Shown: positions 33,697-42,811 of the stretch, in pieces | How the letters are laid out: every line of letters starts with the position of its first letter | How positions within the stretch are numbered: the stretch's first letter is position 1 | Source: Pseudomonadota bacterium | Lineage (GTDB): Bacteria > Myxococcota_A > UBA796 > UBA9615 | Length of the DNA stretch: 64,000 bases | Assembly: GCA_024229515.1 (NCBI GenBank) | Contig: JAAESI010000024.1 | Location: forward strand, 124,001-188,000 | Direction: 5' to 3' | Position numbers and translations under genes: made by a program | Notes under the pieces: model-generated | What the model was told of the DNA's origin: nothing | Database searches by the model: none | What the model saw: only the letters and a program-made list of their open reading frames with translations

Positions 33697-35035
33697 GCGC
33701 GCGCTTCTAACAGACGGTAGGGGCCTGCGCCACTTCCTCATCGGCCTGGTGTTCCTGTCTGGCTGCTGCCTGCCGGCGGGCAGCCCGCTCCCCTCCTCGG
33801 GGATCCCGGTCGTGCTGCCCCAGACGACGAAGACGACTCCGGGGCTGACGCCCGCGACGGGCACGACGTTGACCGGACCGATGGGCACGGGCTGCCGGGC
33901 CACGAGGCGGATCGAAGATCGCGCGAAGGTCCGGGAGATCCCCCAGATCGACGGCGCCTACGAGCTGTTCGGAGATCTCGCGGGGGCGGCCGTCGATCCC
34001 GCTGTGGGCGGCGTGCTGGTCTGCGACCTCAGGCTCCCGGGCACCCCCTGGTACAAGAGCCGGCCCGACATGCAGGCTCGGCTGACGATCGCTGGAGGCC
34101 CCGGCCGCACCCTCGTCGGGCACGACAACCGCGACGAGGTCGTGGTCACCGCCCCGCTGGACCGAATCGCCTCGGGCGACACGATCACGCTGGCGGTGGA
34201 GGACCGGGATCTGCTCAGCAGGAACGACCCCATCGACTCGGCCACAGGCAGCTTCAACGGGGTCTTCCCGCTGCTCCTGACGGGCGCCGGTCGCGAGCTG
34301 CACGTCATCTGCCAACACCAGACGGCGGCGGCAACAGCGGCGGAGATGCCGCCCCTGCTGAGCGCCCTCAGCAGCCGCGTCAGCGCCTACGACACGGCCG
34401 CTCAGACCCTGGACCGGGGAGCGCAGGACTTCGGCTTCCCGTGGGCCGAGCGGGAAGCGGCGGAGCGTGCCGTGGAGGAAGTCGTCGCCCGCGTGGGCTG
34501 GGGCGACCCTCGCGTGGGACCGCCGCGGCAGCAGCTGACCGCGACGGAGACCTCCTGGGACACCGCCGTGCGCGCCGATGTGGCCAGCATCTCCAAGGGC
34601 GCGGCGCCGCAAGGCTCCGGCGTGATGGCTCCCGGGGGCCCGATCCGGGTCACCGTGGGCACCCAGGCGTGCGGCACCGCCGCCTCCTCGATGGTCGTCG
34701 CCGCGGGCGGATCCGCCGACCTGGCGCCCAACTGCGTACTCGAACTGGGAGTGCACGCGGTCGGTCCCGCGGTGCACGTGGACGTGCCCCCCGACGGCGT
34801 GGCGTTCCACCTCCCCGGAGGAGCCGCGCCGGAGCTCGTGATGGCCAACGGCTGGACCCAGGGGCTATCGATCGTGCCGAGCACCGCGACATCGGGGCCG
34901 ATCGCTCCGGGGCAGTCGCAGACGTTGCTGCTGAGGGCCGACAGCCTCTGCTACGACTTCCAGTCGGAGCCGTTGAAGGACGCCGTGCTGTTGAGGCTGA
35001 CGGGGGCCGCTCCGGGGTGGATGAAGGTCCGATAG
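33680..35035 (+). CDS. lipoprotein of unknown function, divergent from the fabD operon
   Basis: 451 residues from the ATG at 33680, which has a good GAGGAGG site 6-7 bp upstream. An alternative ATG at 33695 would start nearer the signal peptide (HFLIGLVFLSGC). The lipobox FLSGC lies at about residues 25-29. The mature protein is beta-rich with paired segments (LTIAGGPGRTLVGHDNRDEV; ITLAVEDRDLLSRNDPID) resembling a C2-like or Ig-like domain, then a helical middle (SALSSRVSAYDTAAQTLDRG) and a second beta domain. No family is recognised. The start lies within the 5' end of the minus-strand lipoprotein gene. Confidence 0.72.
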   Translation: MADLDMRALLTDGRGLRHFLIGLVFLSGCCLPAGSPLPSSGIPVVLPQTTKTTPGLTPATGTTLTGPMGTGCRATRRIEDRAKVREIPQIDGAYELFGDLAGAAVDPAVGGVLVCDLRLPGTPWYKSRPDMQARLTIAGGPGRTLVGHDNRDEVVVTAPLDRIASGDTITLAVEDRDLLSRNDPIDSATGSFNGVFPLLLTGAGRELHVICQHQTAAATAAEMPPLLSALSSRVSAYDTAAQTLDRGAQDFGFPWAEREAAERAVEEVVARVGWGDPRVGPPRQQLTATETSWDTAVRADVASISKGAAPQGSGVMAPGGPIRVTVGTQACGTAASSMVVAAGGSADLAPNCVLELGVHAVGPAVHVDVPPDGVAFHLPGGAAPELVMANGWTQGLSIVPSTATSGPIAPGQSQTLLLRADSLCYDFQSEPLKDAVLLRLTGAAPGWMKVR

Positions 35036-35120
35036 CAAGACGCATCAGCGTCGCGCAGCGCCGCAGGCGCGTAGTCGCAAGGAAGCGCCGTGGATCGTCA
35101 GGCGGCCGAGATCAAAAGCC

Positions 35121-35142
35121 ACGTTTAAGCGGCTGCCCGACG
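35121..35142 (+). repeat. left arm of 22-bp inverted repeat
   Basis: The arm begins ACGTTTAAGCGGCTGCCC. It is repeated exactly in reverse complement at 35439-35460. Partial similarity continues outside (GATC) and inside (GTAC) both arms, so the original repeat was longer than 22 bp. Confidence 0.8.
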
Positions 35143-35438
35143 TTGTACCGCCTTGCTGCAACGCTCTTGGACTCCGAACCCGGTTGAAGCTCCAAGCGGT
35201 GCGTGGGCACCGCTCGAGGCACGTGGGATTCGGTTGATCTACAGGCCCCCGCGGTTCGGATGCCGATACACCCGCGGCATCCGATCGCTGCTGCGGCATC
35301 CCAAGACGCCGCGATCTCACGGCCGGCCGATCGAAGGCTCCAACCGGCCAGGAGCTTCAAATCGCGAGCGGCGCCTGCGCACCTCTTGGGGTGCGTGGTG
35401 GTTCGGCGTGGCAGGGTATTGGCAGCGGGGGTGTACTC

Positions 35439-35460
35439 CGTCGGGCAGCCGCTTAAACGT
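35439..35460 (-). repeat. right arm of 22-bp inverted repeat
   Basis: Exact reverse complement of 35121-35142. The two arms enclose 296 bp with no coding capacity, consistent with a miniature inverted-repeat element, though no target-site duplication was identified. Confidence 0.8.
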
Positions 35461-35659
35461 CGCGGATCTGCTCATTCCGAGAGGCACCCGGGGCTTCCTT
35501 GGAACTACGCGCCCTTGGGGGCGCTGCGCGGCGCTTTACGGCCTTTCGAGGGCTTCGCCTCTCAGGCGCGGACGAGCGCCTTGCTTCGCCTCCTTGGAAC
35601 TACGCGCCTCCGGCGCTGCGCGGCGGAAGCCTTGCGTCCAGCCCCCGTCTTGCGCCTTG

Positions 35660-36403
35660 CTATCGCCTCGACTGCAGCTTCGCCAGAAGGTGCAGGATCT
35701 CGATGTATAGCCAGATGAGCGTCACGAGCAGCCCGAACGCGCCGTACCACTCCATGTACTTGGGCGCTCCGCGCTCCGCGCCGTTCTCGATGAAGTCGAA
35801 GTCGAGCACCAGGTTCAGCGCCGCAATGGCACAGACCGCAACGGAAAACGCGATCCCGATCGGCCCCGAGCCATGGAGGTACGGCACGGCCACTCCGAAG
35901 AACCCGAGCACGAACGTCATGAGGTACAGCAGGAAGATCCCCATCGTCGCCGCGACGATCCCCAGCTTGAAGTTCTCCGTCGGCTTGATCAGCCCGCTCA
36001 TGTAGGCGGCGAGCAGTCCGGCGAAGGTCAGGAACGTGAGCGCGGCGGCCTGCACGACGATCGGCACGTCGGGGAACTGCGCCTGCACGAACGCGCTGAT
36101 CCCGCCGATCATGAAGCCCTTGGCGAGCGCGTACATCGGCGCCGTAATCGGCGCGGCCTTCGGCTTGAAGATCGTGATCATCGCGAGCACCAAGCCGACA
36201 ACCATGCCGCCGATCCAGAGCGGGTAGACCGCAGAGACGTTGCCCGAGAAGAAGAGGTTCCAGGTGTAGGCGGCGGTCGTGAACGCCAGCGTCAACAGGA
36301 TCGCCGACTTGATCACGGTGCCCTGGAGGGTCATCCGGGTCGACTCGTCAAAGGCGAGGTTGGCGAAGACCTTGTCGTTCAGGGCCGGGTTCGATGAGCG
36401 CAT
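35660..36403 (-). CDS. Bax inhibitor-1/YccA family membrane protein
   Basis: 247 residues with seven hydrophobic helices. The N-terminus NPALNDKVFANLAFDES and the segments GGISAFVQAQFPDVPIVVQA and LNLVLDFDFIENG are typical of the bacterial YccA/Bax1-I branch often annotated as DUF4349-free 'Bax inhibitor-1'. The conserved aspartates of TM6-7 (LDFDFIE) are present; in homologues they form a pH-sensitive calcium leak. The physiological role in bacteria is poorly defined. Confidence 0.9.
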   Translation of the reverse strand: MRSSNPALNDKVFANLAFDESTRMTLQGTVIKSAILLTLAFTTAAYTWNLFFSGNVSAVYPLWIGGMVVGLVLAMITIFKPKAAPITAPMYALAKGFMIGGISAFVQAQFPDVPIVVQAAALTFLTFAGLLAAYMSGLIKPTENFKLGIVAATMGIFLLYLMTFVLGFFGVAVPYLHGSGPIGIAFSVAVCAIAALNLVLDFDFIENGAERGAPKYMEWYGAFGLLVTLIWLYIEILHLLAKLQSRR

Positions 36404-36434
36404 GTCGGTACCTTCGGGCTCGGTCCCGCCCCGG

Positions 36435-37553
36435 TCAAGGTGCGCGGCGCATCGAGACGGACAGCAGCAGGCCGATCCCCAGCAGCATCGTCAGCACCGA
36501 GCTGCCGCCGTACGACATGAACGGCAGCGTCACCCCCGTGATCGGCATCAGCCCCAACACCCCGCCCAGGTTGATGCAGACCTGGCAGAACAGGATCGTC
36601 ACCACCCCGCTGGCGAGGATCGATCCGAAGCGATCCCGCGCGTTCCAGGCGGCCCACAGCCCCAGCAGCATCTGGGCGAAGTACAGCACCAGCAGGCCGA
36701 GGGAGCCGAGGAAGCCGCGCTCTTCGGCGTAGACGCTGAAGATGAAGTCCGTGTGCTGCTCCGGCAGGAACCGCAGCCGCCCCTGGGTGCCTTCGCCGAA
36801 GCCCTTGCCCGTCCACCGCCCCGAGCCGATCGCGTAGCGCCCCTGGATCGACTGGTAGCCGCTCCCCTTGGGGTCCGCGTCCGGCCGCAGCATCGTGTCC
36901 ACGCGCTCCCGTTGGTACGGGTCCAGCACGTAGAAGTAGGCCGTCGGGGCCGCCAGGGCGCCCAGCAGGAAGACCACCGCGAGGGTGCGCCACCGCAGGC
37001 CGACCATGAACGTCAGCCCCACGAACGTGAAAACCAGGAACAGCGTCGTGCCCAGGTCCGGCTCGACGAACACGAGCCCCGCCAACGGCAGCAGGAACAG
37101 CACCGCGGGCGTCATCAGCTCCCGCATGCCCCAGCCGTCTTCCCGCGGTCGGGCGGCGAAGTACCGGGCGCACGCCACCACCAACGCCAGCTTCGCCAGC
37201 TCGCTGGGCTGGATGTTGAAGGGACCGACATCCAACCAACGCTGCGATCCGCCGCGCACTGCGCCCATGACGAGCACGATCACGAGCATGCCGACCACCG
37301 CCCCGAAGGCGACGTAGGCGACCCGCTCGTAGAACCGCGGATCCAGTGCTCCCAGCGCCAGAAGCCCCACCAGCCCGGCGCCCATGAACACCGACTGCCG
37401 CTTGAACGTGCTTGGCATGCCCTCCGCGAACGGGGAGACGGTGGCCGAATACAGCGTCGCCAGCCCCAGCAGGCACAGCGCGACGGTGACCAGCAGCAGC
37501 GGCCAGTCGAACCGGAGCCGCCGCTCGCGGATCACCTCGGGACGGCGGTCCAT
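36435..37553 (-). CDS. rodA: rod-shape-determining SEDS glycosyltransferase RodA
   Basis: 372 residues with about ten transmembrane helices. SEDS hallmarks: RWLDVGPFNIQPSELAKLA, VEPDLGTT, EQHTDFIFSVYAEERGFLG and GLMPITGVTLPFMSYGGSS. RodA polymerises lipid II during elongation together with PBP2, which is encoded immediately upstream with a TGATG overlap. It is the last gene of the mreB-mreC-mreD-mrdA-rodA operon. Confidence 0.95.
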   Translation of the reverse strand: MDRRPEVIRERRLRFDWPLLLVTVALCLLGLATLYSATVSPFAEGMPSTFKRQSVFMGAGLVGLLALGALDPRFYERVAYVAFGAVVGMLVIVLVMGAVRGGSQRWLDVGPFNIQPSELAKLALVVACARYFAARPREDGWGMRELMTPAVLFLLPLAGLVFVEPDLGTTLFLVFTFVGLTFMVGLRWRTLAVVFLLGALAAPTAYFYVLDPYQRERVDTMLRPDADPKGSGYQSIQGRYAIGSGRWTGKGFGEGTQGRLRFLPEQHTDFIFSVYAEERGFLGSLGLLVLYFAQMLLGLWAAWNARDRFGSILASGVVTILFCQVCINLGGVLGLMPITGVTLPFMSYGGSSVLTMLLGIGLLLSVSMRRAP

Positions 37554-39715
37554 CAGAGCTCCTCCGGCGACAGGCCGGGCACCGAGTCCAGGCCACCCCC
37601 GCCCACCGGCTCGTCGTCGACCGCCGGGGTCGGCTCGGCGGTCTGCTTCTTGGGCCTCTTCTTGGCTTCCTTGCGGGCCAGCTCCTCGGCCTTGGCGCCT
37701 TCGATCCGGTCGCGGAAGTACAACTCGAACATCTGGCGCGCGATCGGCGCCGCCGCCGTCGACCCGTGCTCGCCGTGCTCGACCAGCACGGAGATCGCGA
37801 CCTCAGGGTTGTCGTACGGCGCGTAGGCGACGAACCAGGCGTGATCGCGGAACTGCTTGCCCTTGCCGGCACCCAGCCGGACGACCTGGGCGGTGCCCGT
37901 CTTGCCCGCGTAGGGCAGGTGCCTGATCCGCTGACGCCGGGCCGTGCCGCCGACCTCCTGGACCACGTCGTACATCCCCTGCCGGATCGAGTCGAAGTGC
38001 TCGGGCGCGAGGTCGACGTGCCCCAGCACCTCGGGCTCGCCCCGCTCGACCACTTGGCCGTCGGGCCCTACCACGCGGTCCACCAGCAGCGGCCGATGCA
38101 CTGTGCCGCCGTTGGCCAGGACCGCGGTCATGCGCGCCAGCTGCATCGGCGTCGCGAGCGTGAACCCCTGGCCGATCACGGCCGAGGCGGTGTCGCCCGC
38201 CGTGAACGCCTCCATGCCCCGCTGGCCCTTGAAGCGCCGCTTCTTCCACTCCTTCGTGGGCACCAGGGCGCCGGACTCGCTGTTGATCCCAATGCCGGTC
38301 CGCGCCCCCATGCCGAACATGCGCGCGTAGCGGGCGACCTCGTCGATCCCGGCCGCGAGCCCGGCCCGGTAGAAGTAGACGTCGCAGGACCCCTTCAGCG
38401 CCTTCGCGAGGTTGACCTTGCCGTGCCCTCGTCGGTTCCAGCAGTGGAACCGGCGCCGCCCGACCTTCAGGTAGCCGCCGCAGCTGACGGTCGTATCCTT
38501 GTTCCAGGTGTCCGTGCCCAGCACCGCCGCCGCCACCAGCATCTTCCAGGTCGACCCCGGCGGGTAGATGCCCTGCAGCGCCTTGTCGACCATCGGGTGG
38601 GCGGGGTCCTCGCTCAGCTCCGTCCACTGCTCCGGAGAGATGCGGCTGGAGAAGATCGCAGGGTCGAACGCCGGCGCGTTCGCGAGGGTCAGCACCCGCC
38701 CGGTGTCGACCTCCATCATCACGACCGCGCCCGACTGCTCCCCCAGGAGGCCGAAGGCGAGCTCCTGCAGATCGCGGCGGACCGTCAGGTGCAGCTCGTG
38801 GCCCGGCACCTCGGGCACCACCGCCTGGTCCAGGAAGTGGGCGATCGACCGGAAGTACTCGTCACCGGGGAGCTCGGGCCCGGTCGAGCGGCCCAGCTCG
38901 CGGCCGTGCACGTCGACCTGCACCCAGTAGGTGCCGTCGATGCCGCGCAGGTAGGACTCGTAGGCGGCCTCGACCCCGTACTTGCCCATGCTGTCGCCCG
39001 ACTCGTACCAGTCCTCCCCGTAGGAGGTGTCCCGGTACCGCTCCCGCAGCTCTTCCAGCTCGTCCGCGCGGACCTCGCGCATGTAGCCGAGCAGGTGGGC
39101 GAACAGCTCCCCGTCGGGGTAGTTGCGCTTGTGCCGGCTGACCACCCGCACCCCGGGCAGCTCCGGGCGATGCGCCATCAACCGCTCCAGCTCCGCCTGG
39201 CTCAGGTCGGTCCGGAGAACCACCGGGCGCCAACGGCTGGGCGCCTCCTCGAACCGCTGGATCAGCTCCTCGGGGGGCATGCCGTCCAGCAATGGCGACA
39301 GCCGCTCCGCCAGCGTGACGATGTTGGTGCGGCTCTCCAGATCCCACGGGAGCGACGCCGCCTCCGTCGGTCCCGCGAGGGCCCCCGCCACCCGCTCGGG
39401 GTGCTCCGGGGCGCCGTCGATGTCCCGGGGGCTGACCACCAGGTCGAACGACGCACGCACCTCGGCGATCCGGGCGCCGTGAGCGTCGAAGATGTCGCCA
39501 CGCGGCGCCGGGATCTCCCGCTCCTTGAGGTGGTTGTGGAGCGCCAACTCGGCGTACTCCTCACCCCGGACGATCTGCAGCGTCCACAGCCGTGCCCCGA
39601 AGACGATGAACGCGATCAGCATGATCGCGGCGAACCCGCTGAGCCGCGCCCGCAGGTCCCTCGGACGCTGCTCCAGGCGCAGGCTGATCGTGTCAGCGCG
39701 GGGAGGCCACGGCAT
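37553..39715 (-). CDS. mrdA: penicillin-binding protein 2 (elongasome transpeptidase)
   Basis: 720 residues. A cytoplasmic tail and one transmembrane helix (27-48) are followed by the pedestal domain (IPAPRGDIFDAHG). The transpeptidase domain has nucleophile S388 in PPGSTWK, SCD at 443-445, and K605-T-G-T. It cross-links peptidoglycan with RodA. The last ~60 residues are a Lys/Pro/Glu-rich tail, longer than in E. coli PBP2. The ATG at 39715 overlaps the mreD stop; a longer frame to 40294 is antisense-type noise across mreD. Confidence 0.95.
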   Translation of the reverse strand: MPWPPRADTISLRLEQRPRDLRARLSGFAAIMLIAFIVFGARLWTLQIVRGEEYAELALHNHLKEREIPAPRGDIFDAHGARIAEVRASFDLVVSPRDIDGAPEHPERVAGALAGPTEAASLPWDLESRTNIVTLAERLSPLLDGMPPEELIQRFEEAPSRWRPVVLRTDLSQAELERLMAHRPELPGVRVVSRHKRNYPDGELFAHLLGYMREVRADELEELRERYRDTSYGEDWYESGDSMGKYGVEAAYESYLRGIDGTYWVQVDVHGRELGRSTGPELPGDEYFRSIAHFLDQAVVPEVPGHELHLTVRRDLQELAFGLLGEQSGAVVMMEVDTGRVLTLANAPAFDPAIFSSRISPEQWTELSEDPAHPMVDKALQGIYPPGSTWKMLVAAAVLGTDTWNKDTTVSCGGYLKVGRRRFHCWNRRGHGKVNLAKALKGSCDVYFYRAGLAAGIDEVARYARMFGMGARTGIGINSESGALVPTKEWKKRRFKGQRGMEAFTAGDTASAVIGQGFTLATPMQLARMTAVLANGGTVHRPLLVDRVVGPDGQVVERGEPEVLGHVDLAPEHFDSIRQGMYDVVQEVGGTARRQRIRHLPYAGKTGTAQVVRLGAGKGKQFRDHAWFVAYAPYDNPEVAISVLVEHGEHGSTAAAPIARQMFELYFRDRIEGAKAEELARKEAKKRPKKQTAEPTPAVDDEPVGGGGLDSVPGLSPEEL

Positions 39716-40269
39716 CAGCGCAGCGACGTCCGCTCGCCCTGCCATCCGGCAATGCGACGGTAGATCGGCCACAGCACGACGGCCGCGGCCCCGGTCCCCA
39801 GGCACTCCAGCGGCAGGCGGGTCGTGTCCGAGGGCTGCGTCGCCCCCATGGCGCCCAGCAGCAGCAGCACCAGCAGCCCCGACAGGAGCGCGAGCACGCA
39901 GACGCCGAAGGCGGGCACGAGGCGATCGCGCAGCACCACGCGACCGTGCAGCGGCGCCGCGAGGCAGACCACGAAGGCGTACTGCAGCACCAGCCGCCCC
40001 GACGCGACGCCGGTGTAGGAGTCCGCGAGCACCCCCAGGCCGAGGGCCAGCGCCCAGGCCTCCAGGCCGCGACCTCCGAGGGCAAAAGCGGCGACCAGGG
40101 GGAGCAGGGGATCGAACGGGAGCGCGCTCAGCCCCAAAGCCGGGATGAGCGTCGCCTGGAGGGGGAGCCAGAGGAACCCGGCAGCGGCGGCGGCGGCGGC
40201 GCGGCCCGCGACGAAGCCCGACCGGCCCGCCTTCTCCCCCGGCAGCAGCAGCGTCGACGAGCGGCTCAC
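39715..40269 (-). CDS. mreD: rod-shape-determining membrane protein MreD
   Basis: 184 residues with five to six transmembrane helices and Arg-rich loops. Sequence similarity in MreD is low, but GVLADSYTGVASGRLVLQYA matches the conserved D...G...G region. Position between mreC and mrdA makes the assignment secure. The start overlaps the end of mreC by 4 bp. Confidence 0.88.
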   Translation of the reverse strand: MSRSSTLLLPGEKAGRSGFVAGRAAAAAAAGFLWLPLQATLIPALGLSALPFDPLLPLVAAFALGGRGLEAWALALGLGVLADSYTGVASGRLVLQYAFVVCLAAPLHGRVVLRDRLVPAFGVCVLALLSGLLVLLLLGAMGATQPSDTTRLPLECLGTGAAAVVLWPIYRRIAGWQGERTSLR

Positions 40270-41180
40270 GGCGCGTCCCCATCGGTGGCGCCATCGGCGT
40301 CCGCCTCGGGCGGGAAGTCGTCCATCGGGGTCTCGATGTCGGGGGCGGGGAACGGCCCCACGCCGCGGTCCAACACCACGAGCACCTCGTCCAGCCGGTC
40401 CAGGTCCACGGCGGGCTCGACGCGGATCGTGAGGAACAGGCCGGTCTCGGGGGCGGTCGCCTCGATCACGGTGCCCAGGGCCACGCCCTCGGGGAACACA
40501 TTGTCCTCCCCCGAGGTGACGAGCACGTCGCCCACCTGCACGCCGCCGGCGTCGCTGCGCCGCACGAACCCGAGGCTCAGGATCTCGCTGCCGTCCCCGA
40601 CCAGCACCCCGCGCATGCGGGAGCTCTGCACCACCGCGCCCGCGGCGCTGAGGCCGTCGTGGAGCAGGAGCACGTCGGCGTAGCCGCCGGAGGCGCGCAG
40701 CACACGGCCTACGGCGCCGTCGGTACCGACCACGGGCATGCCTCGCTCGAGGCCGGCGTCGGTCCCCCGATCGATGCGGATGGTGCGGAACCGAGTGGAG
40801 GTGCCGCGCCCGATCACCGTGGCGGCGACCGATTGGCCGGGCACCCGCTGGGCCAGGTCGACGACGGCCCGGAGGCGATCGTTCTCGGCCCGCAGCTCGA
40901 TCAGCTCCGCAGTGGCCGCGCGGGCCACCGCGAGGTCAGTTCGAAGCTGGTCGTTCTCCTCGGCCGCACCCACGACCGCGACGTAGTGACCCCAGACTCC
41001 GCCGACGCCGCCGAGCACGTTCGCGAGCCCGCTCTGGATCGGCCCCGTCACCGCCAACAGCGTGCGATCGGCGACGTTCAACTCCCCGGTGGGCTTGCTC
41101 CGGGCATGCACGTGCCACCCCAGCAGCGCCAGGATGACCAGCACTGCCGCGGCGCGTACACCAGGGCGGGACACCGGCAC
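40266..41180 (-). CDS. mreC: rod-shape-determining protein MreC
   Basis: 304 residues. One N-terminal transmembrane helix (10-25) and a coiled coil (EENDQLRTDLAVARAATAEL) precede the two beta-barrel domains (VIGRGTSTRFRTIRIDRGTD; GVQVGDVLVTSGEDNVFPEG), as in known MreC. It organises the periplasmic part of the elongasome and activates PBP2/RodA. The tail after ~285 is acidic and Pro-rich. Confidence 0.94.
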   Translation of the reverse strand: MPVSRPGVRAAAVLVILALLGWHVHARSKPTGELNVADRTLLAVTGPIQSGLANVLGGVGGVWGHYVAVVGAAEENDQLRTDLAVARAATAELIELRAENDRLRAVVDLAQRVPGQSVAATVIGRGTSTRFRTIRIDRGTDAGLERGMPVVGTDGAVGRVLRASGGYADVLLLHDGLSAAGAVVQSSRMRGVLVGDGSEILSLGFVRRSDAGGVQVGDVLVTSGEDNVFPEGVALGTVIEATAPETGLFLTIRVEPAVDLDRLDEVLVVLDRGVGPFPAPDIETPMDDFPPEADADGATDGDAP

Positions 41181-41189
41181 GAGGACCGG

Positions 41190-42341
<1,152 letters not shown>

Positions 42342-42388
42342 TCAGCCCGCCCTGGGGCCGTGTCAACGGGGAAGTTTGCGGGACGCGA

Positions 42389-42757
42389 CTATTTTCGCGT
42401 CGAGCGAATACCGGCCGCTCCGAGCACCGCCATCCACAGGCCGCTGATCACCAGGCCCAGAAGTTCACGTGCCACTTCAACTTCCGGACTGGAAGCCTTC
42501 ATGGAGCCGAACAAATCGCTGATTCCGATGCCACTGGCGCCGGGCGCCAGGAGGGCCGCCCACACCGAGGCGATCGCCCCGATCACCAGGGCGATCCTCC
42601 AGATCGGTCCCGACATGACCACGAATGCGAGCGACGTGGCCGCGGCGGCGGCGTAGATCGCGATCCATCCCAGGGGGTCGGGATCGTTCCACTGCGCGGC
42701 GGCGCACAGCAGGAGCAGACCGGCCATCGCCACGCTCAAACGCTTGATCGTCTCCAT
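42389..42757 (-). CDS. TMEM220-like small membrane protein
   Basis: 122 residues with four hydrophobic helices. The motif AAAQWNDPDPLGWIAIY (residues ~19-35) matches the Q-x-N-D-P-D signature of the TMEM220 family, known from animals and scattered bacteria; function unknown. The start at 42757 fits the first helix. A long upstream frame is antisense of the PpiD-like gene. Confidence 0.75.
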   Translation of the reverse strand: METIKRLSVAMAGLLLLCAAAQWNDPDPLGWIAIYAAAAATSLAFVVMSGPIWRIALVIGAIASVWAALLAPGASGIGISDLFGSMKASSPEVEVARELLGLVISGLWMAVLGAAGIRSTRK

Positions 42758-42811
42758 GGTGGCCAGCCTACACCTTGACGCGCGCGCTCCGCGTGCGTAG
42801 GAAACGCCACC

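Larger units (their letters stand above)
35036..35659. other. 624-bp gene-free region rich in repeats
   Basis: No convincing gene is seen here. It holds a 22-bp perfect inverted repeat (35121-35142 and 35439-35460). It also holds three copies of a ~35-bp motif: 35493-35531 and 35590-35626 on the plus strand, and 35052-35086 on the minus strand. The motif core is CCTTGGAACTACGCGCC followed by GGCGCTGCGCGG. A smaller pair, TTGAAGCTCC/GGAGCTTCAA, lies near 35184 and 35350. Short open frames over it encode low-complexity Arg/Ala/Ser peptides typical of spurious frames. It looks like decayed repeat or mobile-element-derived sequence. Confidence 0.65.

Noticed and set aside
35153-36005. Open frames of 171-185 codons in and beyond the repeat-rich gap
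   Set aside because: They lie over repeats or antisense to the Bax1-I gene, lack ribosome sites and encode low-complexity peptides.
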